Assembly: GCF_029894125.1 (NCBI RefSeq)
Contig: NZ_JARXYZ010000009.1
Span: 186,001 to 250,000, forward strand
Direction: 5' to 3'
Source of the DNA: Kitasatospora sp. MAA19
GTDB lineage: Bacteria; Actinomycetota; Actinomycetes; Streptomycetales; Streptomycetaceae
DNA length: 64,000 nucleotides
Within the stretch, counting starts at the first letter, position 1. The number at the start of each line of letters is the position of its first letter. The notes beneath the pieces are model-generated. The model worked only from the letters and a program-made list of their open reading frames with translations, made no database searches and was not told the origin of the DNA. Shown here piece by piece: positions 17,438 through 25,929 of the stretch. The translations under genes were made by a program, and so were the position numbers.

Positions 17438-17723
17438 CGGCACGGCCCCCCAGACGTCGGGCAGCTGCCGAGGCGGCGGTGTCCCCTGGGGGACGTCCCC
17501 TCGGCACAGTTTCGGTCCGGGAGGTGGTGCGCGCTCGCGTTCCTGGTCCGCGATCAGCGCGAACCCGGTGTCGTCGATCCAGTCCGCGCCGGCCAGGTGG
17601 TCGCGCAGCTCGCCAGGTCGAAGGTGTCGAGGGCGTGGCCGCACCCCCCCACCTCCGTATGTGGATGAAAGGGTTCCGACCCGGGCCGGTCCGTGACCGT
17701 GCCGACTGCAGTGGTCCGCGCAG

Positions 17724-18564
17724 GTGTTCACGATCTTCGACCGGGACCCGGCGCTCGGCCCGATGACCCTCCGCGAACTCTCCCGGCACGTCCTTCCCGA
17801 TGACATCTCCGCAACGGGCGCGGCGATGCGCCGGCTGCTGGGTGAAGGCCGGCCGATCGACGTGCCGCTGCGAATCCGCACCCGGCACGGCACCAAGCGC
17901 CTGCGGATCGTCGCCGAGGCCGTCACCGACGCCGACGGCGCGCCCGTCGAGGTCCACGGCTTCTTCCAGGACCTGACCGAGCAGGCCCTCGCCCAACAGG
18001 CCCTGGGCGGGGCCCAACGGGCGGTCAGCGCCCAGCAGCAGACCCTGCACACCGAACACCTCCTGGCCGCACGCCTTCAGGAGGCGCTGCTCCCCGTCCC
18101 GACCCAGCCGCTCGACATCGCCGGGCTTCGCTGCGAGGTCTCCTACCTCTCCGCCGAGGCCGGCACCCCGGTGGGCGGCGACTGGTTCACCGTTCTCGAG
18201 ATGCCGGACGGATCCGCGCTGCTCACCTGGGCGCAGGCCGGCCACCCGCCCCTGCTCCGGCTGCGCGACGGCGCGGCCGACGCCCTGTCCCGCCCCGCCG
18301 GTCGCATTCTGGGGGCCGACCCGGGCAGCGAGTACGAGCTCGCGCAGAGCGAACTGCGGCCTGGTGACCGGCTCTTCCTCTTCACCGACGGTCTGGTCGA
18401 ACGCCACGGCGAAGACCTGCGCATCGGCCTCGACCGCCTCACCAAGACCATCGAAGACCTCGCGGCGGCCAACCCCTGTGCGGCCATCGCCCGTGAACTC
18501 ACGGACGGTCGGGCCCGCAGATCCACGCGACGACACCTGCCTGCTGTGCGTCCTCGTCCGCTGA
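17724..18564 (+). pseudogene. PAS-SpoIIE phosphatase with internal deletion and frameshift
   Basis: The 5' part encodes a PAS end (IVAEAVTDADGAPVEVHGFF then QDLTEQALAQQ) and the start of a SpoIIE domain (LQEALLPVP, PVGGDWFTVLEMPDG). Directly after this the text jumps to TWAQAGHPPLLRLRDGAAD, so about 100 residues including the central metal-binding GDVMGHG region are missing. Near 18505 a frame change separates ELTDGR from ADPRDDTCLLCVLVR, the proper C-terminus. The start is also missing. The product cannot be a working phosphatase. Confidence 0.75.
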
Positions 18565-18999
18565 GCGGCTCCTTCGCCCGGGGGCGGCAGACTCCTGGAC
18601 AGCGCGCGCCCCGGCGGTGGCGGCACTTCGCGGGTCGGGTATCCGCGCAGGTCATCGGACCACCCGAACGGGGCCTGCACCCGGCTCCGGAGCCGTTCGG
18701 CCAGCGGAGGCGCTGTCGGCGCAGAGCTGCCGGGCGACCCCGCCGGTCCCCCGATCGCGGGCTGCGGACACGCAGTTGTCGTCGGCGTCGTCCCCGCTTT
18801 GCTACGTCTATTCTCGAAGACACTCGCCGGGTCTCGCGGTCGGCGCTCACCGATCGGTGCCTGTTCGACCGGCCACCGGCTGTGTGGAACCGTGTGCCAC
18901 GGGCAGCCGCCGGAGACGGAATTCGGGCCACCGCCTGGCCGGCCTCAGATGACGAGGTGGACCTGATGACTGACAGCACGGACCCGGGGACCGGCGCCG
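18565..18999. other. No recognisable gene
   Basis: 435 bases between the SpoIIE remnant and an ATPase remnant. Frames on both strands are open but low-complexity Arg/Pro/Gly; I see no domain, strong ribosome site or hairpin. Confidence 0.4.
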
Positions 19000-19100
19000 C
19001 CGGACGCCCGGCCGGCGGCCACCTGCTGTCTGGACCTCACGGGCGCGGCGCACCCGGTGGCCCAGGCGCGTAGCTTCGCCACGGAAACCCTGGCGGCATC
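19000..19100 (+). pseudogene. Anti-sigma-type ATPase N-terminal remnant
   Basis: The frame reads CLDLTGAAHPVAQARSFATE then TLAA, like the first strand and helix of HATPase_c_2 regulatory kinases (compare LDLSAVQHPVAVARHFAEE in the intact gene at 20.2-20.6 kb). It is cut off at the hemerythrin gene end. Short, so tentative. Confidence 0.35.
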
Positions 19101-19110
19101 GGCGACCGGC

Positions 19111-19611
19111 TCAGCCGAAGATCGCGTCGGCGGCCTTCCTGAGCGCGCTCGGCTGTTTGGGACGCCTCGGCGCGGTGGCCCGGACCTCGATCATGCGAGC
19201 GCCGATCCCTTGGAGTTCCTTGCGGCCCAGTGTCTCCCGCACCTGGGGGAACCAGTCGTGCTCCTCCTCCTCGATGTGGCGGCTGACCGCCTCGATGAGC
19301 ACCGTCGTCTTGGCGTCGAACCGCTCGTCGTCGGGGCCCATCGTGTCCAGTTCGGCGCACAGGACATCAGCGACGTGGTGTTCCTCGAAGGACTCCAGGA
19401 TGTTCCGCTCCAGCTCCGGGACGAGCTCGCGCACCATGGGGTACATGACCTCGTTCTCGATGTAGGTGTGGACGGTGAGGGCTTCGACGATCTTGTCGAC
19501 CAGGTTGTGCTTGGTGGCTTTGGCGTCCTCGTCGGCGGCTTCGAAGGCCCGGAACAGCCGGCGGATTTCCTTGTGATCCTCCTTCAGGAGGACGATGGCG
19601 TCAGTGGACAT
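19111..19611 (-). CDS. Hemerythrin HHE-domain protein
   Basis: 166-residue four-helix protein predicted to hold a di-iron centre for oxygen or NO sensing or iron handling. Ligand-type residues are seen in LLKEDHKEIRRLF, ALTVHTYIENEVMYP, SFEEHHVADVL and AVSRHIEEEEHDWFP. The basic C-terminus (about 145-166) may be disordered. ATG 19611 has GGAG upstream. Lone gene between stress-signalling genes. Confidence 0.9.
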   Translation of the reverse strand: MSTDAIVLLKEDHKEIRRLFRAFEAADEDAKATKHNLVDKIVEALTVHTYIENEVMYPMVRELVPELERNILESFEEHHVADVLCAELDTMGPDDERFDAKTTVLIEAVSRHIEEEEHDWFPQVRETLGRKELQGIGARMIEVRATAPRRPKQPSALRKAADAIFG

Positions 19612-19792
19612 GGAAAGCTCCTCTCCAGACTGGGTCGCGTGGGACCAGGACCGTCCCTCCGCGGTGCGGAGACCCGCGCGGATATCGCCAGACGCATCCC
19701 CCGCCCAGGCGGGCGGGGACGCAGATGCCGTGTGGCGTCGGAGTGATGTCGGGGTCGGGAGGCACCGGAACCGTACCCGTGGTCACCCACTC

Positions 19793-20116
19793 CTATCGAC
19801 CGAGGGCGCGTTCGAGTTGCTTCTTGTTCATCTTCGAACGGCCGTGGATGTTGCGCTGCCTGGCCTCGTTGTACAACTGGTCGTACGTGGGGCCCTGGGC
19901 GCCGCTGTGCGAGCGCAGCCCGCCGCGCCGGGAGGAGGACATGTCCTTCACCGAGCTGCGGCTGGCGGTCTTCGACTCCCCGTGCCGGGCCCGCTCCTTG
20001 TTGACCGTGCGGGCCGCGATCTCCTCGGCGCGCTTCTGACTTTCACCGCGGTCCAAGGCGCTGTCCTTGATGTGCTCGTACTGCCGCTCCCTCTTCGGAC
20101 TCGATCCGCGAGGCAT
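19793..20116 (-). CDS. Plasmid-stabilisation-like small basic protein
   Basis: 107-residue, Lys/Arg-rich protein of a streptomycete family often labelled plasmid stabilisation protein without functional proof. N-terminal RKRERQYEHIKD-like charged helix region (from PRGSSPKRERQYEHIKDSAL), AARTVNKERARHGESKTASR in the middle and a C-terminal Rho-N/HeH-like helix pair (TYDQLYNEARQRNIHGRSKM), suggesting nucleic-acid binding. ATG 20116 is internal to a longer frame and begins the conserved part. Confidence 0.75.
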   Translation of the reverse strand: MPRGSSPKRERQYEHIKDSALDRGESQKRAEEIAARTVNKERARHGESKTASRSSVKDMSSSRRGGLRSHSGAQGPTYDQLYNEARQRNIHGRSKMNKKQLERALGR

Positions 20117-20227
20117 GGTCACACCCTCCTGTCCTTGGACTGCCGCGTGTACCCCGCATCCGGGAAACGAACCCGGCACCCGGGCCGGGCAGGCCCGCTC
20201 GTCGAACCGACCGTGCGGGCTCTCGCG

Positions 20228-20647
20228 CTAGTCCCGTGCACCGGGGACGGAGAACTCGGCCCAGACAGCCTTCCCTGCCCGTCCGACGTCGGCGCCCCAC
20301 CGAGTGGACAGTTCCTCGACGACGAACAGGCCGTAACCGCCCGGTCGCCCAGGGCTCGTCGGGCGCTGCACCGGCCGGACGGGGCTGCCGTCGGTGACCT
20401 CGATCCGCACGCTGCCGCCGCGCGCCGTCAGGCTGACCCGGCGTGGACCACGGGTGTGCAGGCGGGCGTTGGCGACCAACTCGCTGACCACCAACACGAT
20501 GTCCTCCCGCACCGCGCCGCCAACGCCCCACGAAGCCAGCACCTCCTCAGCGAAGTGCCGGGCCACGGCGACGGGGTGCTGCACAGCGGACAAGTCAAGG
20601 CAGCGACCCCGCCCGCCGAGGCAGCCGTGGCGTGCTGGCCTGTCCAT
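20228..20647 (-). CDS. Anti-sigma regulatory-factor-type ATPase (HATPase_c_2)
   Basis: 139-residue single-domain GHKL ATPase related to RsbW/SpoIIAB. The N-box lies in DIVLVVSELVANARLHTRGP, the G1 box in RIEVTDGSP and the G2 region in GRPGGYGLFVVEELSTRWG. Such proteins bind and phosphorylate STAS antagonists or hold sigma factors. ATG 20647 starts the conserved part; longer upstream frame is Arg-rich. Probable partner of the nearby STAS and sigma genes, by proximity only. Confidence 0.85.
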   Translation of the reverse strand: MDRPARHGCLGGRGRCLDLSAVQHPVAVARHFAEEVLASWGVGGAVREDIVLVVSELVANARLHTRGPRRVSLTARGGSVRIEVTDGSPVRPVQRPTSPGRPGGYGLFVVEELSTRWGADVGRAGKAVWAEFSVPGARD

Positions 20648-20997
20648 CGGGTTCACCCCCAAGTCGGCAGGTCCCGTGCTACTGGCGCGTGCCCGGCGAC
20701 CGCCCCTTTCACACCCGCAGAGCGTGAGCCGCCGATCGCGTGCTCCCGGGGCGGATCGCCGAGTGCCTCCGAAGGAAGCCGGTGAGCAGCGAGCGGCTGC
20801 TACGACCCCCGACGGGCCCGGACGACGGCGCGCCCGGCCAACGCGCCGCCGTAGACGGCGCAGCCGACGCCGATCAGCCAGGACTGGACGATCAGCAGCG
20901 TCCCGACGGTCCCGATTCACCGGGAGCCGAGGTCCCCGCGCCACACCCGGCCGTCGTTCCCGGGGCGAGCGGCGCCGGGCGGACGTAGGTTGCGGAC
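20648..20997. other. Intergenic, with a possible membrane-protein remnant
   Basis: 350 bases. On the minus strand, about 20805-20919, a frame without start reads IGTVGTLLIVQSWLIGVGCA then VYGGALAGRAVVRAR, a helix-plus-basic-tail that looks like the end of a membrane protein. Otherwise nothing is recognised. Confidence 0.3.
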
Positions 20998-21339
20998 ATG
21001 ACCAGTGACGAGATGATCCCGGCCGTGGGAGTGCGCCCGATGGACGAGGTGTTCGCCGCGATCGACACGGCCAACCGACGCCCCCGGCCCTGGACCGGCT
21101 TCGAGCACGGCGTACTGGGCGCCTACCGCTGGGCCGTCGGCGCCCAGATCGCGGCGCCCGTCACCGCCACCGCCGTGCCCGGCACCGCCGGACCGTGCCG
21201 CGCCCAGTTACTGGCCGAGTGCCAGGCCGCCGGCGTCGGCCTCCGGCAGGCCCTGACACGAGGGGCGGACCACGTGTACGTCCTCGGCGCCCACCAGGCA
21301 CTGGCCTGGATCTGCGGGATCCACGAGGACCGCCCCTGA
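20998..21339 (+). CDS. Hypothetical protein
   Basis: 113 residues, no recognised domain. Composition is balanced and protein-like (PMDEVFAAIDTANRRPRPWT; ITRG-type helix QALTRGADHVYVLGAHQALA). Only a weak ribosome site precedes the ATG. Flanked by non-coding DNA; I assign no function. Confidence 0.55.
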   Translation: MTSDEMIPAVGVRPMDEVFAAIDTANRRPRPWTGFEHGVLGAYRWAVGAQIAAPVTATAVPGTAGPCRAQLLAECQAAGVGLRQALTRGADHVYVLGAHQALAWICGIHEDRP

Positions 21340-21603
21340 CCCGGCCCCGGCCCGTCCGCGATTCCCGGAACCGGCTGCCCGTTCTCGGGCCGTGATCCGA
21401 CGACCGCACCCGCGACCTGCGAAAAACGGCACAGCGGCCCTCAGCGCGCCGTACTCGGATGAGAATCCGACGTCGCTGAAGGCCGTCTCTCCGGTGGCCG
21501 TCGCAGGTTTCCTTGCCCGTCGCTGCAGGGAACTCGCCGTGCGCCCCGAGGCCGCCGACGCTTCACGTGCCCGTCCCGCGCCGATGCGGCGCAGCCGGGC
21601 GGT

Positions 21604-21759
21604 TCAGTAGTAGTGGCGGCGTCCGCCGATGGCATGCCCGAGGGAACCGGCGATCCACAGGACCAGGCCGATGACGAGCAGCACGATGCCGATGGTCCAC
21701 AGGATCGAGATGCCGGTGACGAAGCCGATGATGAGCAGGATGACGCCGAGGGCGATCAC
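21604..21759 (-). CDS. DUF6131-type 51-residue membrane protein
   Basis: Tiny membrane protein common in streptomycetes. GTG 21759 is preceded by GGGAGG. Two hydrophobic helices (ALGVILLIIGFVTGISI and IGIVLLVIGLVLWIAGSLG) are followed by HAIGGRRHYY. Function unknown; the family is often next to stress-response genes, as here. Confidence 0.8.
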   Translation of the reverse strand: MIALGVILLIIGFVTGISILWTIGIVLLVIGLVLWIAGSLGHAIGGRRHYY

Positions 21760-22071
21760 GGAGGCCTCCCGGGTTGATGAGGGAACGGTACGGGTGTCGG
21801 GACGGCCCGCACGGCGGTTCACCGGTCAGGGCCTGTCCACAACCCCCGCGTCTACCACCGCACCGGCCGGGCAAACCGGTCTGCCGGCCGCTGTTCGTGC
21901 CCGCCCTGCGGATCCGCCGCCACCCCTTACCCACGGTGGCGACCGCCCCGCCGGCTGTCCGGCGGGGCGGCGCGCGGCGCGGACAGGAGGAGCCGGGCCA
22001 GCTCCCGGCCGAGGTTCACCCCGATGGCGAGGGCCATCGCCGTGGCGACAGTTGGGGGCCTACTCGCAGCT
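21760..22071. other. Intergenic between small genes
   Basis: 312 bases; contains the promoter side of the DUF6131 gene. A GC dyad near 21946-21970 (ccgccccgccgg against ccggcggggcgg) could terminate the DUF5133 gene on the minus strand. Confidence 0.4.
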
Positions 22072-22287
22072 TCAGTGAGTACCCACGAGGGGCTGTTGCT
22101 CTGCCAGCAGTCTGCGAGCCTGTTCCAGGGCCTGCGCCGGATCGCGCAGGCCGATGTAGACGCAGATCGTGTAGTACACGTCGGCGAGCCGCCGCTCGGC
22201 CTCGGTCGTCGGGACTCGCGGGTCCCGGGTGAGCACGTCTGCCTCCGCCACCAGCCTGCGCAGAGCGGAAAAGTCGATCAATGACAT
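22072..22287 (-). CDS. DUF5133-like small protein
   Basis: 71 residues: LRRLVAEADVLTRDPRVPTT, AERRLADVYYTICVYIG, RDPAQALEQARRLLAEQ. This resembles the short streptomycete DUF5133 family (ERRLxDVxYTLCVxTGxRD). ATG 22287 with AGGCAGG upstream is preferred; the same frame is open upstream to an ATG at 22614 that overlaps the dehydrogenase stop by ATGA, but that extension looks unlike protein after its first 35 residues. Confidence 0.7.
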   Translation of the reverse strand: MSLIDFSALRRLVAEADVLTRDPRVPTTEAERRLADVYYTICVYIGLRDPAQALEQARRLLAEQQPLVGTH

Positions 22288-22610
22288 CCAGACCCTGCCT
22301 TCCCGTACCCGCCCCGGCGCCGGCGCGCTCCTCCTGCCATGGTTCCCGCCGGCCGGGCCCGGCGCCACCGGGACCCCGACGTGGATGCGTCGGGCACCGG
22401 ATGAGCAGCAGCGCCGCAAGGGCGGCGAGGCCGGCTTCGGCGCTGGAGAGATCGCCCTGGCTGACCGTCGTGCCGACCGTTCCTGCGCTCGGCCGCCCAG
22501 CGCTTCGACGAGGCGGTCGGCGGCGAACGCACGGCTGACCAGGGGCAGGGTGGAGTCGAGAACGTCCGGTTGGTCGCGGCGCGCGGTGGTCCGGCCACCG
22601 TCGGGCGCGT
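22288..22610 (-). other. Open but uncertain stretch downstream of an alcohol dehydrogenase
   Basis: 323 bases in frame with the DUF5133-like gene. The start (from ATG 22614) reads LDSTLPLVSRAFAADRLVEA, which looks helical and protein-like, then degenerates to Arg/Pro/Ser. Either a longer hybrid gene or the decayed start of a co-transcribed gene fused to the next one. Confidence 0.35.
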
Positions 22611-23642
22611 TCATGGAGTGAGGACGGCGACCCCGGTGACGCGGTCGGCGGCCAGATCGGCGAGTGCGTCCGGCGCTCGGTCCAGGGCGTAGCGCTGGAC
22701 GTGGACGGTGGGGTGGTGCCGGGAGGTTTCGGCGAGGTAGGCGAGGCCGTCGGCGCGGGTGTTGGCGGTGACGCTGCGCAGGGTGCGCTCCTGGAAGAGG
22801 TGGCGTTGGTAGTTGAGGGAGGGGATGTCGGTCAGGTGGATCCCGGCCACGGCCAGGGTGCCGCCGCGGTCGAGTGCCGCGAGGGCGACGGGGACGAGGT
22901 CGCCGACGGGGGCGAAGAGGATCGCGGCGTCGAGCGGTTCGGGTGGAGCGTCGTAGGCGTCCGCGGCCGAGGCGGCGCCCAGGTCGAGGGCGAGCCGTCG
23001 GGCTTCGTCGGAGCGGGTGAGGACGTGGACCACGGCGCCCCGGGCGAGGGCGAGTTGGGCGGTGAGGTGGGCGGAGGCGCCGAAGCCGTAGAGGCCGAGG
23101 CGGCCTCCTGGGGGTAGTTCGGCGCGTTCCAGGGCGCGGTAGCCGATGATGCCGGCGCACAGCAGTGGCGCCAGTTCCTCGGCCGGTGGCCCTTCGGGCA
23201 GGTGGTAGGCGAAGCGGGCGTCGACCACCGCGTACCGGGCGTATCCGCCGTGGAGGTCCCAGCCGGTGTAGCGCGAGCGGGGGCAGAGGTTCTCCCGTCC
23301 GGCCCGGCAGTACCGGCACTGCCCGCAGGTGCCCGCGAGCCAGGCGGCACCGGCTCTGGCGCCGGGGGTGAAGTCCGTGACGTCGGGGCCGGTGCGCAGG
23401 ACTCGGCCGACGATCTCGTGGCCGGGCGTGCAGCGCGGGACGCGTGGCTCCAGGTCCCCCTCGGCCAGGTGCAGGTCGGTGCGGCAGACTCCACAGGCCT
23501 CCACTTCGAGGAGCAGTCCGTTCGGGCCGGTGTCGTCCAGCGGCCGCTCGACCAGACGAAGTGGGTTGTCGCCGATCGGAGAGGTGTGGTCCACGACCCA
23601 TGCCGTGGTCGAGGTGGGCCAGCTGGGTGATGCGGTGGACAT
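22611..23642 (-). CDS. Zinc-dependent alcohol dehydrogenase (MDR family)
   Basis: 343-residue medium-chain dehydrogenase/reductase. Catalytic zinc ligands Cys53 ([10 protein letters not shown]) and His75-Glu76 (GHEIVG); structural zinc Cys106, 109, 112 and 120 ([15 protein letters not shown]). The nucleotide-binding turn is [16 protein letters not shown], so the GxGxxG is altered to GFGASA, as in AdhA-like enzymes. ATG 23642 has AAGGG about 7 bases upstream. First of two alcohol dehydrogenases in the DevR-like block, where such enzymes are typical members; likely NAD(P)H-linked aldehyde/alcohol conversion. Confidence 0.9.
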   Translation of the reverse strand: MSTASPSWPTSTTAWVVDHTSPIGDNPLRLVERPLDDTGPNGLLLEVEACGVCRTDLHLAEGDLEPRVPRCTPGHEIVGRVLRTGPDVTDFTPGARAGAAWLAGTCGQCRYCRAGRENLCPRSRYTGWDLHGGYARYAVVDARFAYHLPEGPPAEELAPLLCAGIIGYRALERAELPPGGRLGLYGFGASAHLTAQLALARGAVVHVLTRSDEARRLALDLGAASAADAYDAPPEPLDAAILFAPVGDLVPVALAALDRGGTLAVAGIHLTDIPSLNYQRHLFQERTLRSVTANTRADGLAYLAETSRHHPTVHVQRYALDRAPDALADLAADRVTGVAVLTP

Positions 23643-23983
23643 CGTCATCCCTTCGTCGGCGGCCGACCGTACGGTGGCAGGTCCGCCGGCGCCGGAGAAC
23701 AGGGTGGTGCGGGTCGGCTCCTGCCACGCCCCTTCACTTCCAGCGTCAGGCCGAAGACCGGGCCGCGCCATGGGTCGGACGGCCCGGTGCGACCGCCCCG
23801 GAGCCTGTTCCGTTGTCCCCGCCCCGGTGCGCGCCGAGGTCGTCGACATCCTCGCTGCGCCACCCGCACCGGCGAGGCCGGGGTCAGCGGCCCGCCGCCG
23901 TCGCCTCGTGTCCCGTACCGCCAGTGGTCGATCTTTGCCCGGACGTCCGCCAACCCCGTGCCGTCCGCGACCTTGCGCTCCGC
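23643..23983. other. Intergenic upstream of alcohol dehydrogenase
   Basis: 341 bases with no convincing gene. A minus-strand frame ([15 protein letters not shown]) is protein-like for only 15 residues. It contains the dyad at 23772-23785. Confidence 0.4.
23772..23785. promoter_or_regulatory. GGGNC-N4-GNCCC dyad (DevR-box-like) 1
   Basis: Reads GGGTC GGAC GGCCC, 130 bases upstream of the alcohol dehydrogenase start. Half-sites and 4-base spacing match the core of the mycobacterial DevR box (GGGAC-N4-GTCCC). Binding by the local DevR-like regulator is an inference. Confidence 0.4.
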
Positions 23984-24658
23984 TCAGCCGGTGTCGATCC
24001 GACGGCCGGTGACCTTGTCCGGGCGGATCCGTACCCACAGCGGGCGGGAGCCGCCGGCCCAGGGTGTGGCGCCGGGCAGCGCCGCCAGCCGCTCCTGCTC
24101 GGCCGGGTCTCCGACGTGCTGCGCCTCGCCGAGGAGGAGCACGCTCCACCCCCGGCTCAGGTGGTCGTCGATGTGGTCCACCTGGAACGAGACCGGTGTG
24201 CCGTTCCCTGCTGCGGCGGCATCGTGAGCGGCCGTGCGGTAGACGATCGTTCCGGCGTCCACCGCGTAGTTGACCGGGAGGACGGCCGGTGCGGACCCGC
24301 CGGGCAGGCCGATCCGGCCGACACCGTGGGTGCCGATCAGCTCCCAGCACTGTGGTTCGGTGAGGTGGAGCAGCAGGGGGCGCGGGCCGGGGTCCGGCTG
24401 CCCCGGGGGAGCATCGGCGCGCCCCTCCAGCAGCTCGGACCAGGTCATCCGCAGTGCGGCGGCGATCCGGGCGAACCCGCCCGGATCGAAGGCCGGGCCG
24501 GCATCCAGCAGATGCCTCAGGTAGCGGGGCGCCATGGCCGCCTGATAGGCCAACATCTTTTCATCCAGGCCGAGTTGGTCGCGGCGTTCGACGATCCGGC
24601 GGGCCACCTCGGCAGGAACGGCTCGCCTGACGGCGTCGATATCGGGGCTGGTGTCCAC
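23984..24658 (-). CDS. HTH-pyridoxamine-phosphate-oxidase-like fusion protein
   Basis: 224 residues. An N-terminal helix-turn-helix-like region (about 10-75: [52 protein letters not shown]) resembles XRE repressors. The C-terminal part (about 90-215) is a split-barrel FMN-binding fold: [55 protein letters not shown]. Such proteins may be flavin- or F420-linked redox regulators. It lies 33 bases downstream of a second alcohol dehydrogenase, probably in the same transcript. Confidence 0.85.
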   Translation of the reverse strand: MDTSPDIDAVRRAVPAEVARRIVERRDQLGLDEKMLAYQAAMAPRYLRHLLDAGPAFDPGGFARIAAALRMTWSELLEGRADAPPGQPDPGPRPLLLHLTEPQCWELIGTHGVGRIGLPGGSAPAVLPVNYAVDAGTIVYRTAAHDAAAAGNGTPVSFQVDHIDDHLSRGWSVLLLGEAQHVGDPAEQERLAALPGATPWAGGSRPLWVRIRPDKVTGRRIDTG

Positions 24659-24691
24659 GGTGTGCCTCCTCGGCTTGCCGGTGCCCGCGGG

Positions 24692-25735
24692 TCAGGTCCG
24701 GAAGAGCGCGACCTTGAGTGCTCCGGTGGCGGCCGCGTCGGCGAAGACGTCGTAGGCGTCCTGCATCTCGTCGAGGCCGAAGCGGTGGGTGACCAGCCCG
24801 GCGACGTCCAGTCGGCCGGCCGCCAGCAGGCCCAGTAGCAACGGGGTGCTGTTCGTGTCGACCAGACCGGTGGTGATGGTGATGTTCCGGGCCCAGAGGT
24901 CCTCCAGGTGGAGCACCGCCGACCTGCCGTGCACGCCCACGTTGGCGACCCGGCCGCCGGGGCGCACCAGGCGGGTGCACAGTTCGAAGGTCTCGGGCAC
25001 GCCGACCGCCTCGATCGCGACGTCCACGCCGAGGCCGTCCGTACTCAGCGACCGCGCGGATTCCGGGGTGACCTCGGCGGCGGTGAGCACGGCGTCGGCA
25101 CCGAAGCGCTTGGCGGCGTCGATTCGGCTCCGGGCGAGGTCGACGGCGAGGACGCGGGACGGGCTGTAGAGGCGGGCGGTGAGGATCGCGGCGAGCCCGA
25201 TCGGCCCGGCGCCGACGATCACCACGGTGTCGCCCGGGCCGACCCTGCCGTTGCGGACGCCGACCTCGTACGAGGTGGGCAGGATGTCGGCGAGCAGCAA
25301 GGCGTCCTCGTCGCCGACGCCCTCGGGCAGCCTGTACAGGGAGGTGTCCGCGAAGGGGGTGCGGACGTACTCGGCCTGGCAGCCGTCGATCAGGTGGCCG
25401 AGGATCCAGCCGCCACCGCCCGTGCACTGGCCGTAGCTCGCGCCGCGGCAGTAGGCGCAGCGGCCGCAGGCGGAGATGCAGGAGACCAGGACGCGGTCGC
25501 CGGCCGTGACCGTGCGTACGCCCGGTCCGATCTCGGTGACGGTGCCGACGGCCTCGTGGCCGAGGATCCGGCCCTGGGTGACCTCGGGGACGTCGCCCTT
25601 GAGGATGTGCAGGTCGGTGCCGCAGATGGTGACCGCGTCCACCCGGACAACGGCGTCCTCCGGGTCGCGGACCACCGGGTTCGGGACATCGCCCCAGGTA
25701 CGGCGGCCGGGTCCGTGGTAGGTGAGCGCTTTCAT
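24692..25735 (-). CDS. Zinc-dependent alcohol/threonine-type dehydrogenase
   Basis: 347-residue MDR enzyme. Catalytic zinc Cys38 (TICGTDLHI) with His60-Glu61 (LGHEAVG); structural Cys90, 93, 96 and 104 (ACGRCAYCRGASYGQC). Classical NAD motif VVIVGAGPIGLAAI. The sequence KALTYHGPGRRTW at the start and GGWILGHLIDG fit the zinc alcohol dehydrogenases of hypoxia-type loci. GAGGAGTG lies upstream of ATG 25735. Divergent from the sensor kinase, with a DevR-box-like dyad between them. Confidence 0.9.
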   Translation of the reverse strand: MKALTYHGPGRRTWGDVPNPVVRDPEDAVVRVDAVTICGTDLHILKGDVPEVTQGRILGHEAVGTVTEIGPGVRTVTAGDRVLVSCISACGRCAYCRGASYGQCTGGGGWILGHLIDGCQAEYVRTPFADTSLYRLPEGVGDEDALLLADILPTSYEVGVRNGRVGPGDTVVIVGAGPIGLAAILTARLYSPSRVLAVDLARSRIDAAKRFGADAVLTAAEVTPESARSLSTDGLGVDVAIEAVGVPETFELCTRLVRPGGRVANVGVHGRSAVLHLEDLWARNITITTGLVDTNSTPLLLGLLAAGRLDVAGLVTHRFGLDEMQDAYDVFADAAATGALKVALFRT

Positions 25736-25843
25736 GCCGCGATCACTCCTCGGGGAGTGGCGGAGCCGGGACGGTTCCGCTCGCCCTTCCAGCCTTGTGC
25801 GCGGCCACGCCCGGCGCCAGGGGGCCGGCGGGGTCCTCCGGCT

Positions 25844-25857
25844 GGGCCGATGGGCCC
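25844..25857. promoter_or_regulatory. GGGNC-N4-GNCCC dyad 2
   Basis: Perfect GGGCC GATG GGCCC in the divergent region between the alcohol dehydrogenase (start 25735) and the kinase (start 25930); could serve both. Confidence 0.45.
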
Positions 25858-25929
25858 TCTTGCACCCGGCGCACCGGACCGTACGCACCTAGGCTGGTCA
25901 GTGGCGTCGGGCGAGCCGTGGAGGATCCC

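Noticed and set aside
17438..17723. Minus-strand DWIDDTGFALIADQ as a gene
   Set aside because: Only about 15 protein-like residues in an otherwise Pro/Arg-rich frame without a start; not enough to name.
22201..22226. GGGAC-N6-GTCCC as another DevR-box-like site
   Set aside because: Spacer is 6, not 4, and it lies inside the DUF5133-like coding region.
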